64,000 nucleotides of DNA, taken from contig CM012954.1 of assembly GCA_000181795.3 (NCBI GenBank), forward strand, positions 4,502,304 through 4,566,303. The letters are read 5' to 3'. Under the pieces are notes generated by a model, which saw only the letters and a list, made by a program, of their open reading frames with translations, did not search any database and was not told where the DNA came from. Positions 24,306-36,245 of the stretch are shown one piece after another. Position numbers and translations under genes: made by a program. Position 1 is the first letter of the stretch. The number at the start of each line of letters is the position of its first letter. This DNA comes from Trichinella spiralis (taxonomy: Eukaryota > Nematoda > Enoplea > Trichinellida > Trichinellidae).

Positions 24306-25558
24306 TTATTCTAAATTAAACAATATTAACTTTTCAATTCTGTAATCATTTGGTACTGTACGCATTTCAAGGCGACGTGATCTCTTAGCCGCTTGTACAA
24401 ATCGTCGCAATTCAAAAATGTTCACCTATGTGAAAATGAAAAAATGAATAAACAAACACAAAGCAAAACAATAATGGTCGAAGATATACTTGCGTATTTA
24501 AAACGTGACGGCAAAATTCAATTTCTGACAGAAATTCAAAATTACGCATCAAACAAGCGACCTTAGCATCCAACAACAAACTAAGCATTTCCATGGCATT
24601 GTCACTTCTGTTGCCGTTTGATTTTTCATTTTCCACAATCAACTTTACCATATGCCGATTGAGAAACTTTAAATATATCTAAATGAAATATAGTAGTGTA
24701 AAATTAAACTTAAAAATCACTTATTACAAGTGTTTGTTCGGCGTTCAGTGTTTTCAGTTCGTCGCACATGATTGAACTGGAAAATTTGTATTCTACTATG
24801 CAATATCTGAAAAATTATACAATATTGAAAACTTTTCAACATTGATTTCAATCTCACACTTACAATATCTTCGATAAAGGGCTTTCGTCGTCTTCTATCT
24901 CTTCAGGCTTGCTGTGAAAATAATGTTTATACTGTTTTAATTTCGCCATTGTAATAATTTATCACTCACCAACAGCACAATTTTATAAAATCAACTAGCC
25001 ATTCTTCAGGTACCGAGGCGAAGTTTTCCAACAGTAAAATAATCAACTCTGTTGATTTGAGCTTCACTAAAAGTCGCCCAAGAGAATTCGGTAAACTAAA
25101 AATTGAAACAGTCAAAAATTAACAAATAAATATTATTCTAAATTTGATAAATATTTCAAAAATAAATAAATTAACCTATCGCGAAACACTTTAGAACAAA
25201 GTAACTTGTGTAAAACCTTTCTCACTAAAGCATCGTCAGCCAAGGATAGCATTTCAATAATTTTATCTTTCTGCTCCATTCGCAGTGAACAGCTTTCCAC
25301 AAGTTCAATATTATCAACCATTCTGTTCCAGTGTGAATCTTCGATATGCTACAAAAAAAACAGTTATACAAATGAATATTCAAAAGCACATTACAAACGT
25401 ACACAGCTAGGTGATGCGCGAAGAATAGCTTGCAAATCTGGTAAATCTAGCTCTGGAAAAGATTCAATCTCTACAGATGGAAAATTATCAAAGACAATAA
25501 TCGGATGAACTTTGTCCATTTCAAAGTTCACAGAATTCGCTGGCAACGCAAGAAGCAT
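24306..25558 (-). CDS. NOL11-like nucleolar protein, C-terminal part (tentative)
   Basis: There are seven exons on the minus strand, all joined in phase, giving about 300 mostly helical residues. Blocks include SVEIESFPELDLPDLQAIL, NIELVESCSLRMEQKDKI, LPNSLGRLLVKLKSTELII, LKTLNAEQTLIYLKFLNR, MEMLSLLLDAKVACLMRN and an end with RIEKLILFNLE. The arrangement of helices with a Leu-Leu-Asp-Ala block near the C terminus and a final I-E-x-L-x-L-F motif recalls the C-terminal domain of NOL11, an SSU-processome (t-UTP) factor. This is from memory and tentative. NOL11 is normally about 700 residues, so N-terminal exons would be missing. A possible first exon with ATG lies near 25763, but it did not join in frame. 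An acceptor directly precedes the ATG used here. The gene structure is firmer than the name. Confidence 0.6.
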
Positions 25559-26306
25559 CAGCTAAAGCAAACCCACCAACTTCACAGGTGCCTTAAAAAC
25601 AGAAACATGAAATGACAAAACCAGTATTGTATTGTTAATAAAACATTAATTATTATAATTAAAAATAAAATTAATTGATATAAATCACTGAAATAAAACA
25701 TGTCAGTTGCAAATTACATACCTTTTCCGGACGTAAAACACTCAAATACTATAAATTCCATATGAACTAATACAGTTTCTGCTTTGCAAGATTAAACTTA
25801 TACTATCGATTAATTTAATATTAATTATACTTTTAGATTTCACTTTAAATTTATTTTATGCGAAAAATTAAAACAAATATAAATAATATTTATTTATTTG
25901 TATTAATAATTAATATTTATTTTTTAAATCAAAAGCTAAACTAAAGTCACTTGTTATCAAAGTTACTGTAACACAGTATGTGAAGTTAATGAAATAATAT
26001 AATTTATTAATAATGTAAACGTTTCATTGCCTGAAATCTCGAAATCTTAAAACCAAATTATATATATATTATGCATGGATATGTAATTTATATTAAAAGT
26101 TTCAAATGCTTTATCGACTTGGGGAAAACAGATTTTATTTATAATCTTTACTTTTCTATATAAAATATTATTTCTATACTGTTTTAGATGTTTCATGAAG
26201 GTGGATGGTATTTCAATTTTTGATAAACTGCACGCTATGTGTCATTTGGTATTGTCTGTATTATTCGAATGATTGAAATGAAAGAATTTGGAAAAATTGT
26301 CCTGCC
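25559..26306. other. Divergent intergenic region, NOL11-like / SYS1
   Basis: Strongly AT-rich region of about 750 bp. A short minus-strand frame with ATG and a GTATGT donor (about 25740-25765) may be a first exon of the NOL11-like gene but is unproven. Confidence 0.4.
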
Positions 26307-26777
26307 ATGGCAAACGGTTTCTATTCGACTAAACGTGACCCGCTTTTGTTAGCACTGCAAATTTTGGCAATGCAAGCATTGTTTTATTCGTCTTTGTTAT
26401 CTCTTCAGGCAGTTGTGAATTATGTGTTCGATTATGATAATTCGTTGAATCAAATTTTCGATATCCAAGCATTCCGATTGCGCAACTGGGAAAATATAAC
26501 TCGTCTGCTTGTCAACGTTGTAAATTCTGTTCTGATGGCCATCGCCTTGCGTTTCGTTGTTTGTCGAGCGAAATTGTGTCTCGATTTCGCTTGTACATTT
26601 TATATATTTCATTTTCTTGCTTGTTGGATAAGTAGAAGCGCGATTCCAACAGTTGCGTCCTGGTGGCTTTTGCAGTTGGTATGCATTACCATCACTACCG
26701 TTTTGGGCGAATATTTATGTATGCAAGTTGAACTGCAAGATATTCCAGTGTTGTTAGGCCCTCGCGTTGATGTTTAA
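26307..26777 (+). CDS. SYS1: SYS1 homologue, Golgi multipass membrane protein
   Basis: Golgi integral membrane protein that recruits ARFRP1/ARL3-type GTPases and so controls tethering at the trans-Golgi. The single exon of 156 residues matches the family's usual length. There are four hydrophobic segments (about residues 13-38, 66-86, 92-107, 118-136). Family landmarks are the start with a DPLL motif, CLDFACTFYIFHFLACW, WWLLQLVCI and the highly conserved end GEYLCMQVELQDIPV. The start ATG is unambiguous. It is convergent with the sulfatase-like gene downstream. Confidence 0.95.
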   Translation: MANGFYSTKRDPLLLALQILAMQALFYSSLLSLQAVVNYVFDYDNSLNQIFDIQAFRLRNWENITRLLVNVVNSVLMAIALRFVVCRAKLCLDFACTFYIFHFLACWISRSAIPTVASWWLLQLVCITITTVLGEYLCMQVELQDIPVLLGPRVDV

Positions 26778-27320
26778 TTTTTTTTGGTACGTTAGCAGTT
26801 TTCAATAAATCTTAAGTAAGAAAATAAATTTATTTATCATGGAAAAGCAGCTGTTAAAAATATAGTATTTGTTGTAGTGGTGCTATATTTCAACTTTTCA
26901 ATGCAATGCACAAGACGCTCGTCATGGTACGTGAGCAAAAATTAGCTTACAACTTTTTGCATAAATTTTTGCGTATTAATGTGCAAAAATTATTGGATTT
27001 ATATAAAAAGGGATATTTTGCAAATTTAACTAAAAATATGCGCATGAAATAGAAAATTCTTTCTAATAAGACATGTTGATCAAATACTGTAAAAAATTGT
27101 ATAAAATTACTGTGAATCTTTATTTCGCTATTGTAGATGAATTGTTTCACAGTTGAACGTTCATTTCGAACCGGTTTTATTCGTTGACATAATGTACAGT
27201 GGAAGAAGAAGAAGAAGAAGAAGGCATGAAATGAAAATTTTACAAAGCTTTACAAGGTAAGAATCTTTTTTCCAAGTATTTGAATTCCTGTGTGTGTGTG
27301 TGTGTGTGTGTTGAATGCAG
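26778..27320. other. Convergent 3' region with microsatellites
   Basis: Spacer between SYS1 and the sulfatase-like gene. It holds an AATAAA-like hexamer near 26803, a GAA run (about 27203-27223) and a TG repeat (27289-27311) within 10 bp of the neighbour's stop. No gene is seen. Confidence 0.5.
27289..27311 (+). repeat. TG dinucleotide repeat
   Basis: About eleven TG units just downstream of the sulfatase-like gene's stop codon, so probably within its 3' UTR. Confidence 0.85.
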
Positions 27321-29558
27321 CTAAAGTTGATCGTAGCAAACGCACCATTTTGCCATGAAGTAATCCTTGTCAATGATACATTGTGGTTGGGAGCCGAAAG
27401 CGTTGATGTGAGAGATTGAATCTAGGTCAATCCAAAGTTGGTTATTCAATTTTTCCCAACGGACGGTTGCTTCATACAGTCCGTTTCCAGGTACCGTTCT
27501 CAGTGTAGCCGTATAATGTAGGGTGGTGGTCGGTGTTTTGGCGCTCAAATCGGGCACGAAACCGTCATAATCTAACGCCCTCTTGTAACCCATCACCCGA
27601 TTGTCAGGCACGTACATCATCAACTTTTCCAGAGATTTCAGTTTAAGCTTCACGCAGATTTGTCGTTCAGGTTCGGTATAATTGTTTATGGCCGATACAA
27701 TCGCCTCTGCTATATATTGAGCAGTTGCTGAATTATTCGGCTGCTCGATACCAATATGACAAGCGCACCAGTGAGGTTCAATTCCAGCTTGTTGGCAAAC
27801 TCGTTCTTCTGGTACTTCATCAAACAGGCTTATTGAACGATTTTCAACATTTCCCATTTTGGGATTCTGGAAATGCAGCACACTCAACAATGTTTCATGA
27901 ATGTCGAATGGAGTTGTAAGTCGACGGGCATTCTTTTGTAAATTGTTCATCGCTTCTGGATATTTTTTCGAGAACCAAGGTGGTAGGACAACCGAAACAA
28001 ATGGCATTCGTTCTTCCAATTTTCCTTGCTGAGTTTCTCTGACTTTGTGAAACCTATTCCCATGATCTGACATTACTATCAGCAACGTATTGTTCAGGAA
28101 TCCTCCATCTGAAAAGTGGAACATACATTCAAATATTACTATTATCTTTATTGCTTTTCAGTGCATCGATTTTAATTCTTTACTTTACAGTAATACATGA
28201 CACGTGGCATAAATTGTTTTCATAAAAGATTACGATAATTGTATAAAGAAAAGAAAAGAAAGGAATAAATTACCTTGCAAAAATTTCAAATGTTTCACCA
28301 TATCGAGATCGGCTACTTCAATCAAATTAATATCGTCGTGACTGTAGGCAGAGTGGAATTGAAAAGCGAATTTCTTTTTGCTCACAGGATACGCAGTGAA
28401 AAAGTCTTCGACATATTTAAAATGTACTCGATGATGTGGTTCACTTCCGCAGCAAAATTTGGGATTTTTATTTAATCTGCTTTCCGCAACTTGGTAAAAT
28501 GTTCTCATATAATGATCGGTCGGTTGTTGATCGAATCCTTTCATACGATAAGTGAACGTGCCAATGTACGCCGCATCTTCACCGTACAATGTCACATAGC
28601 CGGCATTTTTGTATTCATTCCAAATGAAAGGATATATATTAACATATGATGCCTTTGGATATCGTTTCCTAGTGTTCGGTAATTCTTCTTCCGTTTTTCC
28701 GGTTAGCATTGGAATCAAAGCTTGTGGAGTGCCATCGCCGACAATATTGTACTGCTCTAAAATGACCGCTTTCAAAGTGTTCCTTAAATATCCATACATA
28801 TTCTTCATTTTGCGCATGAACGTCATTCTCGAAATGCTATCAAAACCAAGTATGTATACGTTCAAGCCGAGTGCTTCGTCGTGCAGTTTATCTTTTCTGT
28901 TCAAAGCTTCCGTTGTTGGCACCACGGCGGAATGTATATTTTCATACGTAGCATTGTCCTCTGCGAAACATTTAATTGAGAAAAAATCCGATAGCAATCG
29001 TGAACCATTTGTGAAATTATGTATTTCTTTGCCAAAGCTAATCTTCTTATCAGACACTCTCCAAAACGGCATATAATTACACGTTATGTTGCCATGCGTT
29101 CGTGTGGAATTTTCGTTGATTATAAAATAATTCGCATCTTTTACAATAATCCAATTCGATTCTTTGGCACACTTGAATGGCGATTTGACAGGTTTGAAAA
29201 AATGCTTCATCTCAGGATTATCCAATTGTAACTGCGGAATAATACATAGAAGTCCAGTTTTTGGTAGCTGCTTGCTTTCAGATTGATTGAAATGCTTTTT
29301 CACCACGTGAACTTGTGGAAACTCGAAAGTGCTTAAGAGAAAAAAAAGTATACAATTGAAAAACAACAATTATCATACTAAGAAGAAGAAGAAGAAGAAG
29401 CATACGTACTGGTCAGTTTGGAAAAATAGCCTTTTTACAGGAAAGTTGATCACGATACAGTAAAATGCAAAGCCCAATACTGTGCACCAGTAAATGTTAG
29501 CTTTTTTGAACAGTCGTTTGGAACTTTTTGGCAAATTCCGCAATAATTTCGATAACAT
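27321..29558 (-). CDS. DUF229 sulfatase-like type II membrane protein
   Basis: Member of the DUF229 group, which has the alkaline-phosphatase/sulfatase fold and is expanded in nematodes. There are three exons. The first (29558-29413 or so) has a basic N terminus and one membrane anchor (IYWCTVLGFAFYCIVINF). Exon 2 (to 28274) and exon 3 (28108-27321) join in phase (FLQ then DGGFLNN). Visible active-site features are YILGFDSISRMTF (about 28850, Asp-Ser in the nucleophile and metal region) and LLIVMSDHGNRF (about 28080, metal-binding Asp-His). Several Asn-x-Ser/Thr sites and many Cys suit a lumenal or extracellular domain. Total about 660 residues. The start is the ATG at 29556-29558. The substrate of the family is not established, and the enzyme may act on a secreted or Golgi ester. 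Confidence 0.85.
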
Positions 29559-29925
29559 TGTTTTCAACAAGCAAGCTTGAATTTAATTACTGATGGTTAT
29601 GGTAATGTTCAGGATATATGAGCTTGAGCGTCAATTGTGACAACAATTTCTTCTTTTTACAATAGAATTTGTATATATTTCCAAAAGAAAATGTTTCAAT
29701 TTATATTATAAAAGTTTTAATTAATTAAATTTATAAAATTATAATTTATAAAATTTTACATAATTTAAACGATTTTTCAAATTGATGAAAAAGTTGTTTT
29801 TTGTTGTGAGTAATTTCAACGAATGGGTTTTGTTTTTCAATTGTAATTGATGCGAACATTTTGTCGTAATGAAAATTAAGTTCTAAATTTTTCCACAACG
29901 GTGTTGAACCTGTTTTGTTGAGTTT

Positions 29926-29937
29926 GGGGGGGGGGGG
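29926..29937 (+). repeat. Poly-G tract, 12 G
   Basis: Uninterrupted G run in an AT-rich gene-poor region, next to an A run. Confidence 0.9.
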
Positions 29938-31030
29938 TAAAAAAAGGTTTTGTGAAATTTGTGAAATAGAACAAAAAAAACATTTTTAAAATGTAATTAT
30001 GCTAGTGTAGTACACGTTCAGTTATTATATTGCTCGTTTGTGAAACAACTGAACGCAAAGAGAGCATTGATCAGAAAATTTTATTTTGTTCAAATCGATA
30101 TTCAAATTTCAAAGCGAACTTTTAAGCATGCCAGTTTAATTATAAATTAGTGAAAAGCTTGTTTATGGCTAGTTTAGGTCCAAAAATAAATTTTGAAATG
30201 AATTTTTCAAGCCCACTTTCAACAATGGTAGTGGTTGAAATTTTTATTGATCGTCCGTCGATGGTGAATTTTTGTCTCGTTTCTTCTCGGCTTTGTTTTC
30301 AATCTGCGCTGGATGATTTGAATTACTTTTGCGCAAATTTATCGTGATTTGCCTGAGTTGAAAATATTACTGCAAGTTTTGATAAATAATAATAAAGAAA
30401 TGCTAGTTTTTTTTTCTTGTGAGCATTTTTCGAAAGTGGCCCTGAAGTTTTTCTTGTTTTCTCTTTTGTTATTCAAATTTTTACCGTTCGACCATTTCGG
30501 CGTTCCGGAAGTTGCAAATTTCACTTCGCTCATTTTCCGGTCCGGTGATTTTCCACTTTCCGCCTCAGCCAACGCTTTCGAAAATTTTTCTTCAAAATTT
30601 CACTGATCCAATTTTTTGAATTTTTTTTTCTTTCTGCTCACAACCAACAAATCAGTCACGTATGAAACTTGAAAATCAGTATGAATATTTTTTGTGAAGA
30701 ATAAAAAAAATTATTTTTTTGAATTTTTTTCAAAAGAATTGTGAAAATTGAGTGCAAGTGTGCATTTGTGAAACAGTTCCGATTTATCTTTAGATTATCA
30801 GGTTTCACTGAACTGAAATTGAAATTTGACAATGGTCGATTTTTCAAATTTATCAGAGCAATTTATTTTTTTTTGATAAACTTTCATATTGTCTAATAAA
30901 ATAATTAAGAAAGAAAATTTAATATTTAAATGTGAAAATGCATTTTCTTTTCATAGTGAATTTTTTTAAGTATAAAAATTATACAACATGAACATGATAT
31001 GAGTATGGATGAAAAATTGAAATTTATACT

Positions 31031-31050
31031 GTTGTTGTTGTTGTTGTTGT
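31031..31050 (+). repeat. GTT trinucleotide repeat
   Basis: About seven GTT units in intergenic DNA. Confidence 0.8.
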
Positions 31051-32789
31051 TCATAGTTAGGAATGATTTATTTTTCACATTAATTTTTTTTCTTGTTTCA
31101 ACAAGTAAAAATCCTTTAAAATTAATTTTTCAAAGTGACAAAAAAAAAGTAGGTCAATCAGAGAGAGAGAGAGAGTGAGAGAGAGAAAAGTAACGTTGGC
31201 GAGAACCAGTCGGCGTCGATCAATCAACAACGACTTGCCCGACACTCTCGCTCGTAGTATTTTTCTTCTTCGCGTTGAACCCCGGCGGAAGAATGCAAAT
31301 TTTTTTTCCCTTCACTCGTTCCCTTAACGCGCGTGTACAAAGTGACAATTTGAAATGGGAAAGTGGAAAATATTCAACAACATGCACAGAAATTGATGAT
31401 TTTAAAAATTGAATTTTTGAAACGCGCGCGTGATTTTTTCTTTTTACGATTCTCAATTTCTTGATTATTATTTATTTATTTAATTAATAATTTAATTTAT
31501 TGAAGAAGAATATTAGAGAAAAAAAAGTAAAAATATTGTCGATTACGTTCAATAGACCGGCCGGCTTTTTATATTATAATGTGCAATTTTTTTAATACAA
31601 GTTCATCAACGTTGTTGTCGTGTTGTTTGAGATGGAAATTTTGAAAGTGAAATTGTTCACTCCGAAATCAAATTGCAATTTTTGGAAAAGAAGTTTTGTG
31701 AGGTTTTTTTTGTGAATGCAAAAAATTTTAATTTAGAAAATCGATAATTTTCTACTCCATAATAATAAGGAATGCGATGCGTCAGTTTTTGTGAAATGTC
31801 GTAAAGTAGCGGCAATTTGCCGTCGACTAATGCGCAGTCGAGAGCTGTGCTTCGCGCATTATGCAAATTTTTACCACGTTAGCAGTACATTTATCTGTTT
31901 TTAATAGAACGATGATGACGATGCTTTTCAGTTTACTTTTATTTCAGGTCGAAGAAAATTTCATCAGCCGAATAAAAGTAAAGAATGGGAATAAATAAAT
32001 TTCCAATTTTGCAGGTAATTTCACTTTACTACTTTTGTAATTATATCTATCTTTTTGCATGTTCAATTGGTACAAAAATCAATTTTCACTTTTCTTCATA
32101 TTGTTTTTCCAATTCACCAAATATCATCTACTGATCTCAATTTATTTATTGTCAATAATTTTTAAAGCAAAACTTTCTTTGTCATTAGAACCGGTTTTTG
32201 TCATTCATTTTCTTCTACTAGTACATATTTTTCATTTATTAAATTGGTCAATCGGGTTTGTTGAAATTATTATTTTCTAATTCTTTTTCATAAATTATTA
32301 AAATAAGTTTTTTTTTTTCAAAATTAAATTAGAAAATATAGACCGTTCTCGTTCGGCAAATTAGCATATCTCTTATCAGTAAATAACGTTTTACCCATTT
32401 TTCCACTTCATCACCGTAATACCCAAAAAACAATCAGACTGTATCATTTGAAGTGTTGCATTTTCTTTTCACTAATGCCAGTTTTCCAATTGGCCAAATT
32501 GGAAATGATAAAAGCGAGAATGTGTGTATATATATAAATTTTTGTCTACCGTATAAGTTTTATACTGTAAAAAGTCTTTTTTTTTGTTTGTTCTCAGTAG
32601 AAAGAAATATTTCAGTAAAAATTTTGATTATTGTATCATTGATATAAAATAATTGAAAGAAATTTTATTTTTTCAATGTCCAATTTGAAGAGAAGTTTTG
32701 GAGAAAAAATGGTTTTTTCTTTTTTTTTAAATTGCATTGAATAAATTAACAAAATTAATAATTGCCATGATTGAATATTTGGGTATAAT

Positions 32790-32807
32790 GGGGGGGGGGG
32801 GGGGGGG
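32790..32807 (+). repeat. Poly-G tract, 18 G
   Basis: The longest G run in the window, in AT-rich DNA upstream of the BPI-fold gene. Confidence 0.9.
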
Positions 32808-33226
32808 AAAGCGAAAGTTGACTTGTAGTGATAAGATGCTTGCCGGTGGGTGTTTTGCGAGTTGATTAGATCGAAATTGAATATTGTCAGTTGAGAAATG
32901 GCCTCGAAAAACCGCTTCAATAAAAGGACAAGTGCAATTAATAAAATGGGCAACCCGTTTGGTAGAATTTAATATCTAAGACTAGAAAGGGGTTTTTTTT
33001 CTTCTTCCCCGTCTTCAGTGATCAGCGATGTGACAAGGGAACATTTTGAATAGAAAGTAAACCGTCTTGTAGAACAGGTTCCAATATGACAAATCAAGCC
33101 ATAATGGCAAAAGTGGAAGTTTTGTCTTTCCTTGTAATTGATGTACTCTAAGCGGTCGAAACTGTTGGCAAATTGAAATTAGCATGATGCACTTGGCAGA
33201 AGCGTTTAAGCTTCATTGTTAACGAT

Positions 33227-35643
33227 ATGATCGTTATCAACTGCTGGGTCATATTGATCTTGGCATGCACGCTGATTGGAACCATCGAAAATTCTTGTAC
33301 GGCTTTTACTATTTATTATTATTATTATTATTGTTATTAATATGCGAAATTTTTATAGCTCAACCAATCAATGAACCAGGAATTCGGGTTTTTCTCACGA
33401 AAAAAGGTTTGGAACGTGTTTTGGACGAATGGAAAAAGTTATTCTGGAAACAATTAGCTCTCAGAGAGCCTGTCAAATTGAGAATATATGGTTTACGGGA
33501 TTATATAGTTATTAACAATCTTCGAGTGGGTAGAATTGCTAAAGCCGCCGCAAGCGCATTCATTGAACCTGGTATTGGTTTCAAAGTGATGGTAAGTCAA
33601 CTTGTGTAAATTATCTTTTGCTCGATATTATTATTACAACAGAATTCATTATTATTATTATTATTTTCTAATTAATCATTTAACATTCAATTTGAAGCCA
33701 TTGTATTTGGTGAGATTCGAACTAGAATTCTGATTTTAGAGCGTAAAGATTTCAATTCGGTAAAATTGGACACGCATCGTCGATTTTTCTATTCAATTGC
33801 ATACAAACACGCATGATTCTCTTTTTGAATTGGAAGCATTTTTGTGCTTTGAAAAGCACTTTTCACGCATTCCATTTTTGTCTTCTACTTTTAGAATTTT
33901 TCTGTCATAAAATTTTAATCAATGTACATTCAAATCCTATATTTATTGTTTTTATGTTAATTTTCTTTTTTTTTAACCAACTTCTTTTTAACAATAGCAG
34001 TAATTGTGCGATATTTAAAAACCGTTGATTTTTTGTTTAAATTTCTAATTTTTCTGTATGCTCAGGTGGACATTTTCATTGCATCCTGCAAATAATTTTC
34101 TTCGTAAATGCTGACGCAAATTGTTTTATACCGTAAACTCACAGAAACAATGAAAATCAAGTTAAAACAATTGATTGCACAATAATTGTCATTCATCTGT
34201 ACAGTATATCAATTGATGGCAGAAATTTTTTAAATAAATAAACATGTATATTTTTAATTTATAGTTTGTCGAAAATTCTCTCTGTTAAAATAACTGATTT
34301 TCATCTATTTCTGTCGAATATAATATTTATTTGTTCTAAAGTTGTCGTTGTTCAATGCTTTTTGATTCAGGTCAATTTCCATTCAATTGTTGAACTTTCA
34401 GGTTCAAAATTTGAACATAGATTATGTTGGCACGTTGACTGCACGTTATCATTCCGAGCAGCAAACGGTAAATATGGTAGCAAATATACCAGATCTCTCT
34501 TTCAATGTTGTCGTCCGAGTGGAAAACAAAAATGGCTTTCTGCAGCCGAAGATGCATTCGTGCGAAGCGTTCGCATCCGAATCGGTCACGTTGCAATTCA
34601 ACGGTCCCATTCCGAGAGCTTTGTCGGCAATGCGTTTGCTTCACACGTCGGTGTTGCAAAATTTCGTGGAAAAATCCCTTTGCAAACATGTGCCAACGTT
34701 GCTTTTTCCACCATTTCGAACGCTGTTCAATCCGCCGACGAGAAAGTTGAAATTGTTCGAAAATTATTTTCTAGATTATTCCATGGTCGGAAACGTGACA
34801 ATCGGTTCGGATTACATGGAAACCGAGTACAGTGGCGAAATATACATGGATCGTGGTTTCAAGCATTCGACGTCGACTGCGGTCAAAGCACCGCCGATGA
34901 AAATCGACCACAAGCGCAAAACTGACAGCAGCATGGCTTACATTTATCTCAGCGATTACAGTATCAATACGTTGCTTTATTCCCTTTACCGAGCTGGAAA
35001 GTTCGACATGGCCGTCAATCACAAAACCACGCCCGAATCGTTTGTCAATTATTTGAAAACCGGTTGCCAAGAATCGCAGATTTGTGCTGGGACAATTTTC
35101 CCATCGTTGGGCGACAAATATCCGAACAGCACGTTGGATATACAGATCAAATTGTTGAAATTGCCCAAAGCGACAATCAAAAATGACGCCATTGAAATTG
35201 CGAGCGTGTCGACGATGAAAGGAAGCGTCCGTTCCCAGCGCAACCGACAATATTTGTTCTTCTCTTGCCAAATGGATCTGGTTACTGTAGTCAAGCGATT
35301 CCGTCTGCGTCGTTACTATGCCCACGTGGACGTCTCATTCGATCACATGGAACTGCGCGACGTGCAAAGCGACATACCGGGCATTGACAAGATGACCATG
35401 TCATTTGTGGTCAGCTATGCGCTCGATTTGCTCGTCAAACCGGACGTGCAAGCGAAACTCAAGCACGGCTTCAAGCTTCCACGAGTCACGGATTTCGAAA
35501 TGACCAACGGTATCGTGGAACTGGTGAACGATTTGATCATTGTTGGATTTGATTTTTGCCAAAGCGACTGCATTCAGTCTCAAATTGGCAACGCTGACAA
35601 CTTGGACAAGGTCAAAATTTCAAACACTTATGACGATTATTGA
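33227..35643 (+). CDS. Secreted BPI/LBP/CETP-fold lipid-binding protein
   Basis: Secreted protein of the BPI/LBP/CETP/PLTP superfamily. Its boomerang fold binds lipids, including LPS in vertebrate members. Exon 1 (ATG 33227) encodes a signal peptide (VILILACTLIGTI), and the GTACGG donor joins in phase to INEPGIRVFLTKKGLERVL. Exon 2 ends at 33591 with a GTAAGT donor. After an intron of about 810 bp, exon 3 (34402-35643) encodes the rest. BPI features are the NPG-like start with a KGL motif, a pair of cysteines (the CEAF and LCKH region), a PP-x-M block (KAPPMKID) followed by MAYIYLSDYSINTLLYSL, and the C-terminal LKHGFKLPRVTDFEMTNG then IVGFDF. The end is DDY. Length about 540 residues. The role in a nematode (lipid transport or defence) is not known. 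Confidence 0.88.
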
Positions 35644-36245
35644 TCGAACGGCAAAGGGGAAAGATGAAAACGGAAAAAAAGAAACCAAACAAACAAACAA
35701 TTCGATGAAATACACAAAGTATACGTACGTACGGGTAACCAACTAACTAACCAACTAACTAACTAACTAATTAACGGATGCAAATTTTTTATTCACCGAC
35801 TCCATCCAGCAAACTCTGATTAATTTATCTCATTTCAATTATAGAAGCAGAGTAAACAATCAATCAATTTATAAAACAAATTGTGAATTTTTATTACCAA
35901 CGAGAAGTTCGAATTCTCCAGTATAAACAGTATTCATTCGTTCATTCACTGGTTATTTGTGTATAAATAAAATAAACAAACGAATATACAACATTTTCAT
36001 GTCAAATGATAAAGAACGCCTATGTCAATGAGAATAATAAAGTTATTCATTCGTGTGCGCGATGTATGAGAAAAATAACTGTGAATTAAAAAATGCAATA
36101 AAGAAATTACCGTAGAATAATAATTGAACTCATACTGTAATAAGCACAAGAGTAATGTGATATTATAACTGATATATGGAAATAGATACCTTTCTCCAAC
36201 TGCTTCATCTTCTTTCCTCAACTTTCATAAAACATTCCAAAATAT
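35644..36245. other. Convergent 3' region, BPI-fold / UBXN7
   Basis: Probable 3' UTR of the BPI-fold gene, with an AATAAA hexamer around 35966. It includes the TAAC tetranucleotide repeat listed separately. No gene is seen. Confidence 0.45.
35735..35775 (+). repeat. TAAC/CAAC tetranucleotide repeat
   Basis: About ten tetramers of TAAC with interspersed CAAC, about 95 bp after the BPI-fold stop codon, so likely within its 3' UTR. Confidence 0.85.

Larger units (their letters stand above)
29559..33226. other. Gene-poor 3.7-kb stretch with simple repeats
   Basis: No supported gene. It contains a 12-G run (29926-29937), GTT repeats (31031-31050), a GA-rich run (about 31160-31190) and an 18-G run (32790-32807). 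It is very AT-rich elsewhere, with many short low-complexity frames. The last few hundred bases should hold the promoter of the BPI-fold gene. Undetected non-coding RNAs or UTR exons are possible. Confidence 0.5.

Noticed and set aside
33700-33745. tRNA-like string GAGATTCGAACT on the plus strand, as at the 3' part of a minus-strand tRNA
   Set aside because: The other arms cannot be drawn and no acceptor stem pairs, so it is taken as chance.
34266-35325. Long frames on both strands overlapping the BPI-fold exon
   Set aside because: They are shadows of the real frame, which alone shows family motifs.
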